Source: Bacteroidota bacterium
GTDB taxonomy: Bacteria; Bacteroidota; Ignavibacteria; Palsa-1295
Direction of reading: 5' to 3'
Assembly (NCBI GenBank): GCA_018266755.1
Contig: JAFDZW010000001.1
Coordinates: 1-64,000, forward strand
Length of the DNA stretch: 64,000 bases
The translations under genes were made by a program, and so were the position numbers. Shown here piece by piece: positions 9,940-18,728 of the stretch; positions within the stretch are counted from its first letter, which is position 1; the number at the start of each line of letters is the position of its first letter. The notes below the pieces were generated by a model. It saw only the letters and a program-made list of their open reading frames with translations. It had not been told where the DNA came from and did not search any database.

Positions 9940-10353
9940 ATGCCAAATAGTATGAAGTACGCATTAGTCATAACGCTTATAATGTCGCTCGGTCTCTCGG
10001 CCAAAGCCCAGCTGGTCGCGCGAAACGATCTGCCGAGTCCCGAACCACGATCCACGGTGACCCCGTCCGCGATTCCCGGCACCATCGAACATGCAAGCTA
10101 TTCGGTGATCCTGGTACAGAACAAGAATAATACCGCATTCGAAGTGATCTCGCCCCGCGCAACCAAGGCGGATGTGAAGCTCGTCACGCCGGACGGCAAC
10201 GACGTCTGCACCATTCACAAAGGCGCGATCCACATCGGCCGCAACCGCTTCTCGCTTGCCAAGAGCCGCAAACTCGGCAAAGGCATCTACTACGCGATCT
10301 CCAAACTCTCGAACGGCGAGCAGTTCGCCGATCGGATCGTGGTGGAAAAATAA
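9940..10353 (+). CDS. Small secreted protein with T9SS-like C-terminal tail
   Basis: The start at ATG 9940 is chosen because GAGGG lies 5 nt upstream; ATG 9952 (MKYALVITL) is an alternative. The product is 137 residues with a signal peptide (MKYALVITLIMSLGLSAKA-Q). The C-terminal half (VISPRATKADVKLVTPDG, then GKGIYYAISKLSNGEQFADR and IVVEK) has the strand pattern of a T9SS type A sorting domain, but the protein has almost no other domain. It may be a very short T9SS cargo or a freestanding sorting-like fold. I recognise no specific family. It is convergent with the next gene, 20 bp away. Confidence 0.6.
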   Translation: MPNSMKYALVITLIMSLGLSAKAQLVARNDLPSPEPRSTVTPSAIPGTIEHASYSVILVQNKNNTAFEVISPRATKADVKLVTPDGNDVCTIHKGAIHIGRNRFSLAKSRKLGKGIYYAISKLSNGEQFADRIVVEK

Positions 10354-10373
10354 CCCACTCGCTTCTTCCGGTC

Positions 10374-12185
10374 TTACCGCTTGACGATCACACTGGTTGC
10401 CACTGTCCCTTGCTTCGTCTTCGCTACCAGTTGATAGCTCCCCTCCTCCACTTCTTGTAGCGGGAAGTACATCGTCGTGAGATTCGGGTCGGTGTCTACG
10501 GCGACGGACATCACTACGTGACCTAGAAGATCAACAAGACTTACCGTTACCCGCTCGCCGCTCGAGCGGAAGGTGACGGTCGTGCCGCGAGTTGCGGGGT
10601 TTGGGTATGCGCCGAGCTCTTCGCGGCTCTCGAGTTTGACTGGCACCGCATACTTCTGGTTCAAGTGGATCGGGATCTTCGGTGAGCCGTGCAACAGCAG
10701 CAACCCACTCGAGTCGGGCGTAAGGCTTCCGTTGGAGTAGGTCGAGTAGGCCTGAAAGAGTACATCGGCGAATTTGTCATTGTCAGCATTCACATCAACT
10801 GCTTCGACCGTTGCGCCTTGTTCGTAGCCGATCGCAATATCGGCCTTGTCGTCGATTGCGTCGCCAAGCACGTAGTAGTAGTCAGTGCCGGGCGAAAATG
10901 CTCCGCCTTCCCCGTTCGTCTTGATCACCGGGCGACCGGTGCCCGTAATATCACCACACTGCGTGATGAAGCCACCCCAATGATAGTTCTTGTATGCCGG
11001 ATCGATCACTCCCGGATGCCGCAGGATGAACTCAGCCTGCTGGAATTCCCCTGAAACCGACGCACCGGTATCGACGGTCAATCGCTTCGTGCCAAACTCC
11101 ACTCCGCCACGGAAAATCCAGATCGAGTTCTGCATGAAACCGTCGGTCTGGAGCGGAATTAGGAGATCGACCGAGTGGTCGTCCGGTTTGCGTGGAAGTG
11201 CCTGCATTGGTGGGTACTCGAACGAAGGAGGGAGTTGCGGAAGAAGGTGAAGATTCTGGGACACCGATATCAGAGTATCGAATTCGGATGCTTGATAGTA
11301 CTTCGCAAGCGAGAATGCTCGAGAGGACTGGCAGTAGAAACAATTTCCATACGCATCAAAGTAAACGACATCAATTCGACCGTCACCGTTGAAATCGCCG
11401 ATGAAGCCGTCACGAGTTGGATCGCGTTTCACCGTATCACGTGGCTTCCAATCAGGAAATTCGTATACAGAATCTGATAGTACCGGAGATACAGACTCAT
11501 ACAATTGTTCGCCACCGTGGAAGAAAGCAAATCCGTAGCGAGAGCTGTCCAAATCAACTTGATACGGTGTCCAATTGGTGTATAACTCCATTAGGATGTC
11601 GTCAACCGTGTCGTTGTCCATCGGACCAATAACTAAGGGGGCAGCCAGACTGAACCCGTATCCCCCTTCGGGATGATCGTTTCCCTGTAAAGAAGACCAG
11701 AGAAACGTCACATGGCTCGTATCATACCGCCCCAGCGAGTCTGCCCAGTAAATGGAGGGGCGCCCGTGATTCCTAACGTCAACAGGAATAAGCATATCGA
11801 GATCAACAGCATCATGAAAGTGACCAAACCGAACGCCATATTGTGGGCTGCCTCCGTCGTTCTTGATTCGTAGAACGCTCACGAACTCCAGTTTCGAAAG
11901 ATCGAATGGCTTCGGGGACCGGTAGATCAGTGGGTAGTAGGGTTCAGTCTTTTCGTCGTTTATCGTGAAATACAGGTGATCCGTGTCATCCTTCGGCGCA
12001 GGAAACCACGCAATGTCGGCACCGAAGTATGGAATCTGTTTCATCGAGACCATTTTCTCGTCGATGCCATTTCCGATTCGCGGTTTCCAGCAGCTGGGGT
12101 CAAGAACGGTCTGGGCGTGTGCCAGAGTCGCCACCATTGTCAGGAGGATCAGGCTGACGAAGACAATTCTTCCGTAACGTTTCAT
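10374..12185 (-). CDS. Secreted FG-GAP/VCBS-like repeat protein with T9SS sorting domain
   Basis: The start is ATG 12185 (MKRYGRIVFVSLILL, signal peptide ending AHA-Q). The open frame continues 47 codons upstream without signal-like sequence. It has 603 residues. Several Asp-rich segments resemble FG-GAP/VCBS calcium-binding propeller repeats: DFNGDGRIDVVYFD, GDITGTGRPVIKTNG and DVNADNDKFADVLFQA. The C-terminus (YPNPATRGTTVTF, then LVDLLGHVV and GSYQLVAKTKQG) is a type A T9SS sorting domain. It is probably an exported surface propeller protein with unknown ligand. It is transcribed divergently from mpl, with 170 bp between them. Confidence 0.75.
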   Translation of the reverse strand: MKRYGRIVFVSLILLTMVATLAHAQTVLDPSCWKPRIGNGIDEKMVSMKQIPYFGADIAWFPAPKDDTDHLYFTINDEKTEPYYPLIYRSPKPFDLSKLEFVSVLRIKNDGGSPQYGVRFGHFHDAVDLDMLIPVDVRNHGRPSIYWADSLGRYDTSHVTFLWSSLQGNDHPEGGYGFSLAAPLVIGPMDNDTVDDILMELYTNWTPYQVDLDSSRYGFAFFHGGEQLYESVSPVLSDSVYEFPDWKPRDTVKRDPTRDGFIGDFNGDGRIDVVYFDAYGNCFYCQSSRAFSLAKYYQASEFDTLISVSQNLHLLPQLPPSFEYPPMQALPRKPDDHSVDLLIPLQTDGFMQNSIWIFRGGVEFGTKRLTVDTGASVSGEFQQAEFILRHPGVIDPAYKNYHWGGFITQCGDITGTGRPVIKTNGEGGAFSPGTDYYYVLGDAIDDKADIAIGYEQGATVEAVDVNADNDKFADVLFQAYSTYSNGSLTPDSSGLLLLHGSPKIPIHLNQKYAVPVKLESREELGAYPNPATRGTTVTFRSSGERVTVSLVDLLGHVVMSVAVDTDPNLTTMYFPLQEVEEGSYQLVAKTKQGTVATSVIVKR

Positions 12186-12355
12186 AGAGAAAGGCCGGAG
12201 CGGGAAGCGATGCGTCTCGCGCTCATGAATTCCAACCGTCGACGAGGCACAATGTTTCCATTTCATGCGTTGGGGACGAACATTTCCCCACGCTCGGCAC
12301 GGAGCGTCTGCACCCCACGAATACATTCATGTGCACCGGTGTTAACCACACTCGT

Positions 12356-13753
12356 ATGCGAATCTATTTTATCGGGATCTGCGGGACGGCGATGGGGAAC
12401 GGTGCACTCCTCATGCGCGAGATGGGCTATGAGGTGGTCGGTTCGGACGAGAACGTCTATCCGCCGATGTCGGACCTGCTGGCCGCGAGCGGCATCACGG
12501 TCTATTCCGGCTACTCGAGCGACCATTTTGCGCATAAGCCCGATCTCGTCGTGATCGGTAATGCGATGAGCCGCGGCAACGCGGAGGTGGAGTTCGTGCT
12601 GAACGAACGTCTGCGATATACATCGCTCGCGGAATTACTGAAGCATCACGTCATTCAAGGGCGCGAGTCGGTCGTTGTCAGCGGCACCCACGGCAAGACG
12701 ACGACATCGGCGCTGGCGTCATGGACGTTCGAGTGCGCCGGCCTGAAGCCGAATTTCCTCGTCGGCGGAGTGCTTGAGAATTTCGGACGTGGATATCAGG
12801 CCAATCCCGAGAGCAACTACGTCATCCTCGAAGGCGACGAGTACGACACCGCGTTCTTCGACAAGCGCTCGAAGTTTTTGCACTACCTCCCGACGACGCT
12901 CATCGTCAATAACATCGAGTTCGATCATGCCGATATTTTCTCATCGCTCGACGAGATCAAGCTCTCGTTCCGTCGCCTCGTTGGGCTCGTGCCGCAGAAT
13001 GGCGTCGTGATCGCCAACGGCGACGATGCGAATGTGATCGATGTCATCGCGAACTCGCTCGCACCTATCGAGACCTTCGGGATCACTGCGGGCTGTGCGT
13101 GGCGTGCCGAGAACATCGTCTATGGCGAGAGTTCGTCCACGTTCGATGTCGTCCACAATGGCAAGGTCGAATCGCGGTTGAAAGTGAACTTGCTCGGCGA
13201 GTTCAACGTCCGCAATGCGCTGGCGGTGACGATCTCAGCACGGCATCACAACATTCCCTACGACGAGATCGCCGTCGCGTTCTCGACGTTCGAAAATGTG
13301 AAGCGACGTCTTGAGTTCAAAGGAGAGTTCGGCGGAGTGAAGGTGTACGATGATTTCGCGCATCACCCAACCGCCATCCGCGAGACGCTCAAAGCCTTCC
13401 GAAATAAGTATCCCACCGAGCGCATCATCGCAGTCTTCGAGCCCCGCTCGAACACCACGCGCCGCAACATCTTTCAGAAAGAGCTCGCCGAGTGTTTCGC
13501 CGATGCGAACGTCGTCTTCATCTCACAGATCGCGCGGCTGCATCTTCTGAGCGAATCGGAACGCCTGAACCCCGAGCAAGTGATGAGCGACCTGCGCACG
13601 GCAGGGAAGGAAGCATACTATTTGCCGGATGCCGATACCATCAGCACAAAGGTAGCGGAAGTCGCAAAGGGCGGTAATGTCGTGATCGTGATGTCGAACG
13701 GCGGGTTCGGGGGGATACATGGGATGCTGAAGGAAAAGCTAAGCTCGAAGTGA
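12356..13753 (+). CDS. mpl: UDP-N-acetylmuramate:L-alanyl-gamma-D-glutamyl-meso-diaminopimelate ligase
   Basis: This Mur-ligase family enzyme of 465 residues attaches the recovered tripeptide L-Ala-gamma-D-Glu-meso-Dap to UDP-MurNAc in cytoplasmic peptidoglycan recycling. The N-terminal Rossmann segment is FIGICGTAMGNGALLMREMG, which has the Mpl-type GTAMGN in place of the MurC form. The ATP P-loop GTHGKTTT is at about residue 105. Further motifs are LEGDEYDTAFFDKRSKF, NIEFDHADIF and the C-terminal DDFAHHPTAI and FEPRSNTTRRN. The start at ATG 12356 is chosen because homologues begin MxIxFIGICG; the upstream in-frame ATG adds nine unrelated residues. MurC is the alternative, but GDEYDTAFFDKRSKF favours Mpl. 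Confidence 0.88.
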   Translation: MRIYFIGICGTAMGNGALLMREMGYEVVGSDENVYPPMSDLLAASGITVYSGYSSDHFAHKPDLVVIGNAMSRGNAEVEFVLNERLRYTSLAELLKHHVIQGRESVVVSGTHGKTTTSALASWTFECAGLKPNFLVGGVLENFGRGYQANPESNYVILEGDEYDTAFFDKRSKFLHYLPTTLIVNNIEFDHADIFSSLDEIKLSFRRLVGLVPQNGVVIANGDDANVIDVIANSLAPIETFGITAGCAWRAENIVYGESSSTFDVVHNGKVESRLKVNLLGEFNVRNALAVTISARHHNIPYDEIAVAFSTFENVKRRLEFKGEFGGVKVYDDFAHHPTAIRETLKAFRNKYPTERIIAVFEPRSNTTRRNIFQKELAECFADANVVFISQIARLHLLSESERLNPEQVMSDLRTAGKEAYYLPDADTISTKVAEVAKGGNVVIVMSNGGFGGIHGMLKEKLSSK

Positions 13754-13764
13754 TCTGTCCTTAG

Positions 13765-13868
13765 CTGTCATTCTGAGGAGTGGCTTTAGCCCGACGAAGA
13801 ATCCCTTTAGGATTGCCGAGAGAGTCGTCCATACCGAGAGAGATTCTTCGCTCTGCTCAGAATGACAG
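13765..13868. repeat. Intergenic palindromic repeat, TCATTCTGAG type (copy 1)
   Basis: The ends are exact 13-bp inverted repeats (CTGTCATTCTGAG / CTCAGAATGACAG), with inner arms CGAAGAATC / GATTCTTCG and the block GGCTTTAGCCCGACGAAG. It fills the gap between convergent mpl and the glycosyltransferase gene. A second copy lies at 14861-14962, and a sister family (TCATTGCGAG) at 20200 and 20857. It is probably a REP/MITE-like non-coding element that may also act as a transcription barrier. Confidence 0.8.
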
Positions 13869-13873
13869 AGGGA

Positions 13874-14842
13874 TCACGCGTTCTCTATCGCCACCATCAC
13901 CTGCTCCGGTTCGATCTCGCGCATGCACCGGAAATGACCCTTCGGGCAGCGCGACATGCCGATCGTTGTGCATGGTCTGCATCGCAGCTTCTCTACCTCT
14001 AATACGATTGATGACTTCGCACGCGGGAAGAATCCGAGCGAGCGCACCGTCGGTCCGAACATCGAAACAGTCGGCACTCCGGCTGCAGCCGCGATGTGCA
14101 TTAGTGCCGAGTCGTTCGTGACGGCGACATGCGCACGGGCGAATTCCTCGGGCAATGCTTCGAGCGGGACTTCGCCGCAGCGGATGCGAAATGAGTCCTT
14201 CGGCAAGTCCTCTGAGATGTACTGCGCTAACTCGCGCTCGTCCGCAGAACCGAAGCATTCGATGGTATATCCCTTCTCCACTAACTCTTTCGCAAGCGCC
14301 CGGTAGTATGGCGGCGGCCATTGCTTGTTGTAATGCTTCGCGCCAGGGCAGAATGCGATAAGTTTGTCGTCGGGCGTGATCGGCGCGAGATCGAACGTCG
14401 GCGCTTCGCCGGTGTCCTTCACGTCGAGCGCGGCTGCGGTCTCGAAGTAGCGGCCGATGGCGTCGGGATCGTGGCGGAGGAAATCAAACTTCAGATCGAC
14501 GAGAAACCAGCGCTTGATAGGACGTTTGCGAATAATAGCAATCTTCGCGCCACTCAACTTGCGTAATACCCGAGAGCGCAGACTTCCGTGCAGATCGAGG
14601 ACGTGGGTGTAGTTCTTCGCTTGCAGCTCAGCGCGCATAGCGCTGAGCTTCGTCGCTTTGGTATCGAAGGCGATGATGTTCGTCAGCCCCGGAAATCTGC
14701 GGGCGAGCGGCTCAAACTGACTCTTGACGATCAGATCGATCTCGGCATCCGGATATTTCCGACGCAGCGCGCGAATAAGCGGCATCATCAGTACGATGTC
14801 GCCAAGCGAACTGAGGCGGATCAGTAGGATGCGTGGGGTCAT
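13874..14842 (-). CDS. Glycosyltransferase family 9 (ADP-heptose:LPS heptosyltransferase-like)
   Basis: It has 322 residues. It starts MTPRILLIRLSSLGDIVLMM, the N-terminal signature of GT9 heptosyltransferases, with a second Rossmann half near residue 165 (LIAFCPGAKHYNKQWPPPYY). The ADP-heptose-site motif is VAVTNDSALMHIAAAAGVP followed by TVSMFGPT. The C-terminus carries several Cys (LRCRPC, then MSRCPKGHFRCM), a pattern seen in many GT9 members. Family members transfer heptose to lipid A/core acceptors at the inner face of the inner membrane. The exact acceptor and sugar cannot be told. The gene is flanked on both sides by TCATTCTGAG-type palindromic repeats. Confidence 0.85.
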   Translation of the reverse strand: MTPRILLIRLSSLGDIVLMMPLIRALRRKYPDAEIDLIVKSQFEPLARRFPGLTNIIAFDTKATKLSAMRAELQAKNYTHVLDLHGSLRSRVLRKLSGAKIAIIRKRPIKRWFLVDLKFDFLRHDPDAIGRYFETAAALDVKDTGEAPTFDLAPITPDDKLIAFCPGAKHYNKQWPPPYYRALAKELVEKGYTIECFGSADERELAQYISEDLPKDSFRIRCGEVPLEALPEEFARAHVAVTNDSALMHIAAAAGVPTVSMFGPTVRSLGFFPRAKSSIVLEVEKLRCRPCTTIGMSRCPKGHFRCMREIEPEQVMVAIENA

Positions 14843-14860
14843 GAATAGTTATAACAGCCT

Positions 14861-14962
14861 CTCATTCTGAGTGAAGCGAAGAATCCCTTCAGGTCTGGCG
14901 AAACGATCCGTACACGCCTCAAGGGATTATTCGTTCGGGCTGAAGCCCTCCTCAGAATGACA
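14861..14962. repeat. Intergenic palindromic repeat, TCATTCTGAG type (copy 2)
   Basis: It has inverted ends TCATTCTGAG / CTCAGAATGA and inner blocks GCGAAGAATCCCTT and AAGGGATTATTCG. The GGGCTGAAGCCCTCCTCAG segment is the reverse complement of the block in copy 1. It lies between the divergent glycosyltransferase and AAA+ ATPase genes, so it does not serve as a terminator for either. Confidence 0.75.
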
Positions 14963-15037
14963 TGTGTGCACGAGTTGCATTCATTCGCAACCCGCACGTG
15001 TTTTATCGTATAATCATTCCTAACAACGCAGGCAACA

Positions 15038-16576
15038 ATGAAAAAAGCACAAACGCTCGGCGAGCTTCGGGCCTCGGGCTACCACGTGCAGAGCATCAAG
15101 GATGAGGTTCGAAAGAATCTGGTCGAGAAACTTCGCGCTAAAGAGACGCTCTTTCCGGGCGTGATCGGCTACGAAGAGACCGTCATCCCCCAGATCGTGA
15201 ACGCGCTGCTGGCTAAGCATGACATCATCCTGCTCGGCCTGCGCGGACAAGCCAAGACGCGCCTTGCGCGCAGCCTTGTGAATCTGCTCGACGAGTGGAC
15301 GCCCATCATCGCGGGCTCCGAGGTCATGGATAATCCGTACGACCCCATCTCGTTCTACGGTCGTTCGCGCGTTGCCGAACTTGGCGACGACACGCCGATC
15401 GACTGGATCCACCGCTCCGAACGCTACGGAGAGAAGCTCGCGACGCCTGATGTCACGATCGCCGACCTCATCGGCGACATCGATCCGCTCAAAGCCGCCG
15501 CGCAGCGTTTGCATTATTCGCACGAAGGCGCGATCCATTTCGGCATCATCCCACGCACGAACCGCGGCATCTTTACGATCAACGAATTGCCCGATCTGCA
15601 GCCGCGCATTCAGGTGGGCTTGTTCAATATCCTCGAAGAGCGCGATATCCAGATCCGCGGATTCAAAGTTCGCATCCCGCTCGATTCGATGATGATCTTC
15701 ACGGCGAACCCGGAAGATTATACGAACCGCGGCAATATCATCACGCCGCTCAAGGACCGCATCGCGGCGCAGATCATCACGCACTATCCGCTCGATCTCG
15801 ACCACGCCATCGCCATCACCGAGCAGGAAGCATGGACGAAGCGCTGGGGCGAGGAAGGACTCGTCGTGCCATACTACTTCCGCGAGATTATCGAACAAAT
15901 CGCGGTCGAAGCGCGCGCATCGGATTGGGTCGATCAGAAGTCGGGTGTCTCGGCACGTCTGAGCACCAGCGCGATGGAGACGCTCATCTCGAACGCCGAA
16001 CGCCGCGCGCTCTCGAACGGCGATACCATCATCGCGCCGCGCATCACCGATCTTGCCGCAGTGGTGACGGGCATCACGGGCAAGGTCGAGTTGGTATTCG
16101 AAGGCGAAGAGGAAGGTATCTCGACCGTTGCGAAGGCGCTTATCGGTCGCGCGGTCAAGACGATCTTCAAAAAGTATTTCCCCGACCCGATGGCCAAAGC
16201 CAAGCGTAAGCCGGGCAACGAGCCGCCTGAGAAATCCGACTACGATGAGATCCTCTCGTGGTTCGCCAAAGGCAACAACCTTGCCATCAGCGACACGATG
16301 ACCTTCGATGCATACTCGCACGAGCTTTCGCGTGTGCCGCGCTTGAAAGAACTTGCAGCAAAGAATATCAGCGTGCCGGAAGCCGACCGCTTCTCGCTCG
16401 CATCGGCGATGGAGTTCATCCTCGAGGGCTTGCACCAACACTCGAAGATCGCGAAGGCCGATTCGTTCGGCGATCCGAAGGTGAGCTACGGCGATATGGT
16501 CGGCGCTCTCTTTACCGGCGGCTTCGCGACCGATGACGAAGACGACGACAGCGAGGAGGAGATCGACGACCTGTGA
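15038..16576 (+). CDS. Mg-chelatase (ChlI/BchI)-type AAA+ ATPase
   Basis: It has 512 residues. The Walker A region is LLGLRGQAKTRLAR (about 67-80), a GxxGxxKT variant. The Walker B region is GIFTINELPDLQPRIQVGLF, followed by LEERDIQIRG and sensor-like TANPEDYTNRGNIITPLKDR. This layout is typical of the MoxR/Mg-chelatase clade, whose members usually work with a VWA-domain partner to insert metals or remodel complexes. No VWA gene follows here; instead the next start overlaps the stop (GTGA). The C-terminal tail is very acidic (DDEDDDSEEEIDDL). No chlorophyll genes are nearby, so a chelatase reaction is not implied. A TATAAT-like box is at 15010-15015. Confidence 0.8.
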   Translation: MKKAQTLGELRASGYHVQSIKDEVRKNLVEKLRAKETLFPGVIGYEETVIPQIVNALLAKHDIILLGLRGQAKTRLARSLVNLLDEWTPIIAGSEVMDNPYDPISFYGRSRVAELGDDTPIDWIHRSERYGEKLATPDVTIADLIGDIDPLKAAAQRLHYSHEGAIHFGIIPRTNRGIFTINELPDLQPRIQVGLFNILEERDIQIRGFKVRIPLDSMMIFTANPEDYTNRGNIITPLKDRIAAQIITHYPLDLDHAIAITEQEAWTKRWGEEGLVVPYYFREIIEQIAVEARASDWVDQKSGVSARLSTSAMETLISNAERRALSNGDTIIAPRITDLAAVVTGITGKVELVFEGEEEGISTVAKALIGRAVKTIFKKYFPDPMAKAKRKPGNEPPEKSDYDEILSWFAKGNNLAISDTMTFDAYSHELSRVPRLKELAAKNISVPEADRFSLASAMEFILEGLHQHSKIAKADSFGDPKVSYGDMVGALFTGGFATDDEDDDSEEEIDDL

Positions 16577-16971
16577 GCCAACACGTCATCCTCTTCGATG
16601 GCGTCTGTAACCTCTGTAACTGGTGGGTCGATTTCCTGCTGCCGCGCGACAAACACAAGCGCTTCCTCTTCGGCGCGCTGCAATCGGAAAGCGGCGAAGC
16701 GCTCGTCAGTCGGTTTGGCACAAGTGACAAACGTCTTCGGTCGGTGGTCCTGATCGAAGACGAGCACAACGTCTATACCCGCTCGACCGCGATTCTGCAC
16801 ATCCTGAAGATCCTCGGCGGCCCGTGGAAATTGCTCTACGCCTTCATCATCGTCCCCCGCCCGATCCGCGATGCGGTGTACGACTTCATTGCCCTCAACC
16901 GCTACTCATGGTTCGGCAAACGAATAGTCTGCCGCGTCCCAACGGAGGGAGAGCGGGAGAGGTTTGTGTGA
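16573..16971 (+). CDS. DCC-family thiol-disulfide oxidoreductase (DUF393)
   Basis: It has 132 residues and starts at GTG 16573, overlapping the upstream stop by four bases. The N-terminus VILFDGVCNLCNWWVDFLL carries the D-x-x-C-x-x-C motif that defines the family, followed by R-F-L-F-G-A-L-Q-S and a C-terminal YSWFGKR segment, both typical. The family is predicted to have a thioredoxin-like fold and redox function, but substrates are largely unknown. Overlap with the AAA+ ATPase gene predicts coupled translation; whether they work together is unknown. Confidence 0.88.
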   Translation: MSQHVILFDGVCNLCNWWVDFLLPRDKHKRFLFGALQSESGEALVSRFGTSDKRLRSVVLIEDEHNVYTRSTAILHILKILGGPWKLLYAFIIVPRPIRDAVYDFIALNRYSWFGKRIVCRVPTEGERERFV

Positions 16972-16990
16972 GGGATAGGCTGATCTAAGA

Positions 16991-17614
16991 GTGATCGCGA
17001 TGACGATACTTGAGTCTCAGATCATTGATTGTGCCCGCGAGGACGAGCGCGTCCGCGCAGAGCTTGCTCAGAGCGAAGAGCTCTTTGGCGCTTACGCTCC
17101 GCGAATGGAAGAAGTGCATGTTCGAAATGCGACGGTTCTTGAGGCGGTGATCGCACAAATGGGTTGGCCAGTCTCGCAGAACGAAGAAGTGATGAATGCG
17201 GCGAAGCTCATCATTTTGCACGCGATCTCGCTGCCGTCGTTCCAAAAACGCATGCTTGAACTCCTCAAGTCAAGCGAGCACGGATACCCCGATCAATTTT
17301 CCGCATACCTTGAGGATAGGATACTTGTGTTCTCCGGCAAGCAACAGAAGTACGGTACGCAGTTCGACTGGAACGCGAACGGGATGCTGAGCCCGTACCC
17401 GATCGCCGACGCCGAACATGTTAATGAACGCAGAGCCGCGGTCGGCCTCGATTCGCTCGAAGCCGCCACCCAACGCATGCGTCGCCGCGCAGCGGAAGAA
17501 GGAGAATTGCCGCCCGCAGATATGAACGCATACACAATCAGACGGTTGGAATGGATGATGCGGGTGGGGTGGACGGGTGATACATCCGACAACCGCTTAT
17601 GCGCAGTGTCGTGA
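16991..17614 (+). CDS. DUF6624-like protein
   Basis: It has 207 residues; the ATG at 17000 would remove three. The central part (KLIILHAISLPSFQKRMLEL) is followed by AYLEDRILVFSGKQQKYGTQ, PYPIADAEHVNERRAAVGLD and a final EEGELPP region. These match the pattern I know for DUF6624, in which a region of the form H-x-x-D-x-x-F-Q precedes L-x-D-R-v-l-x-x-x-G-k-x-Q-x-Y-G-T-Q. The function of the family is unknown. There is no signal peptide, so it is probably cytoplasmic. It stands alone 19 bp after the DCC gene and may be in the same transcript. Confidence 0.6.
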   Translation: MIAMTILESQIIDCAREDERVRAELAQSEELFGAYAPRMEEVHVRNATVLEAVIAQMGWPVSQNEEVMNAAKLIILHAISLPSFQKRMLELLKSSEHGYPDQFSAYLEDRILVFSGKQQKYGTQFDWNANGMLSPYPIADAEHVNERRAAVGLDSLEAATQRMRRRAAEEGELPPADMNAYTIRRLEWMMRVGWTGDTSDNRLCAVS

Positions 17615-17792
17615 TCCGACAAGAGGAGTCGTGCGGTGAGAGGTTGAGAAGATTGGACGATGTTCCTGGGACAACTGCTGGGTGAAAAGGTCCTTTTAAT
17701 CGTGACAATCGCTGCAAAAACCATAGGTAAAATCTCGGAGTTCATATTAGTTAGATAAACGGCACGCAATGTAACAACCGAACAACATCAAT

Positions 17793-18728
17793 ATGCAACC
17801 AGTTAGGTACAACCAGATTCTCCGACAGATTGCGAACAGACTTGAATTTCCGCGTTTGTCTGAGACTATTCATGAGATAGTTCTCTCGAATTTCGGCACA
17901 AATCGTGCATTGCCCGACACCGTTCGGACAGGCGCAATTGGACTCCTCCAGCGGCTTCTCGTCGAGCTTGATTCCGTCCAGAAGGATTCCGATATGAGTG
18001 CTGTTTGGAATTTGTGGTCAGGGAACGACTTTGTTAGCGTGGATTTTTTGGCTCAGTTTCTTGCCAATCTTAGGGTTCATGGCCACACGGGCCCGTTCAA
18101 CTCACCCGCCGAAACAGCCAAGTATGCCACTGTTCATACGTTCATTCAAGCATTCAACACTAACATTCGCGTGAACGATGAGGTGCTTCACGTTGGACGG
18201 TTGAGGCGACTCGATGAGGAAGTGATAGTTTTTCAACTCTTGAGCGAAGATGAAGACCCACCGTCCTTGGAGCACGTAACGGAGACTCTTACCGAGATCC
18301 GGCGACTTATTGGATATGTTCAACAGCTCTACCAGCTCGCACAAGAGTCGGTTGATATCGTCTATCTTGAAACGGGGAGCGACATCGCACTTAGAGTCAA
18401 AGTCGGTGCGGCAGTAACGGCTTTTTTGCTCGGAGTTGCAACACTTATTTCTGAGAATATTCATTATGCAGCTTTGCAAACAGCAGATAGGCCACATCAA
18501 CTTGCCACTCTCCTGGCCGTTAATCGTGAACTAGACCTCCAAGTTCAGAAGGGTGATCTAGACGAAGAACGCGTGAAGCTTCTTAGAGGCAAAGTGATTG
18601 AAGAGATCGATAAGTTGTATTCATTGAACGTTGTGATTGATGACAAAAGGTCAACTCCAACCTCACTTCGTAGACTGCTCCAATATAAGAAGGCGCATGA
18701 GTTGCCGCCGGGAGCCACTGAGAACTGA
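17793..18728 (+). CDS. Hypothetical protein, mostly helical, unrecognised
   Basis: It has 311 residues and I recognise no family. There is no signal peptide. The sequence is predominantly helical, and one hydrophobic stretch (VGAAVTAFLLGVATLI) near residue 210 could be a single membrane-associated helix. The C-terminal third is charged (EERVKLLRGKVIEEIDKL). Third-position composition is visibly more AT-rich than in neighbours (many TTT, ATT, GAT), as are the flanks 17615-17792 and 18729-18960, which hints at acquisition by transfer. There is no neighbour that tells its function. Confidence 0.6.
   Translation: MQPVRYNQILRQIANRLEFPRLSETIHEIVLSNFGTNRALPDTVRTGAIGLLQRLLVELDSVQKDSDMSAVWNLWSGNDFVSVDFLAQFLANLRVHGHTGPFNSPAETAKYATVHTFIQAFNTNIRVNDEVLHVGRLRRLDEEVIVFQLLSEDEDPPSLEHVTETLTEIRRLIGYVQQLYQLAQESVDIVYLETGSDIALRVKVGAAVTAFLLGVATLISENIHYAALQTADRPHQLATLLAVNRELDLQVQKGDLDEERVKLLRGKVIEEIDKLYSLNVVIDDKRSTPTSLRRLLQYKKAHELPPGATEN

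Noticed and set aside
15020-16441. 473-codon open frame opposite the AAA+ ATPase gene
   Set aside because: The plus-strand frame has intact Walker and sensor motifs; the antisense is Arg/Asp-rich without known motifs.
15038-16576. Chlorophyll-specific magnesium chelatase subunit
   Set aside because: Only the AAA+ type is shared; no BchD/BchH or other pigment genes are in view.
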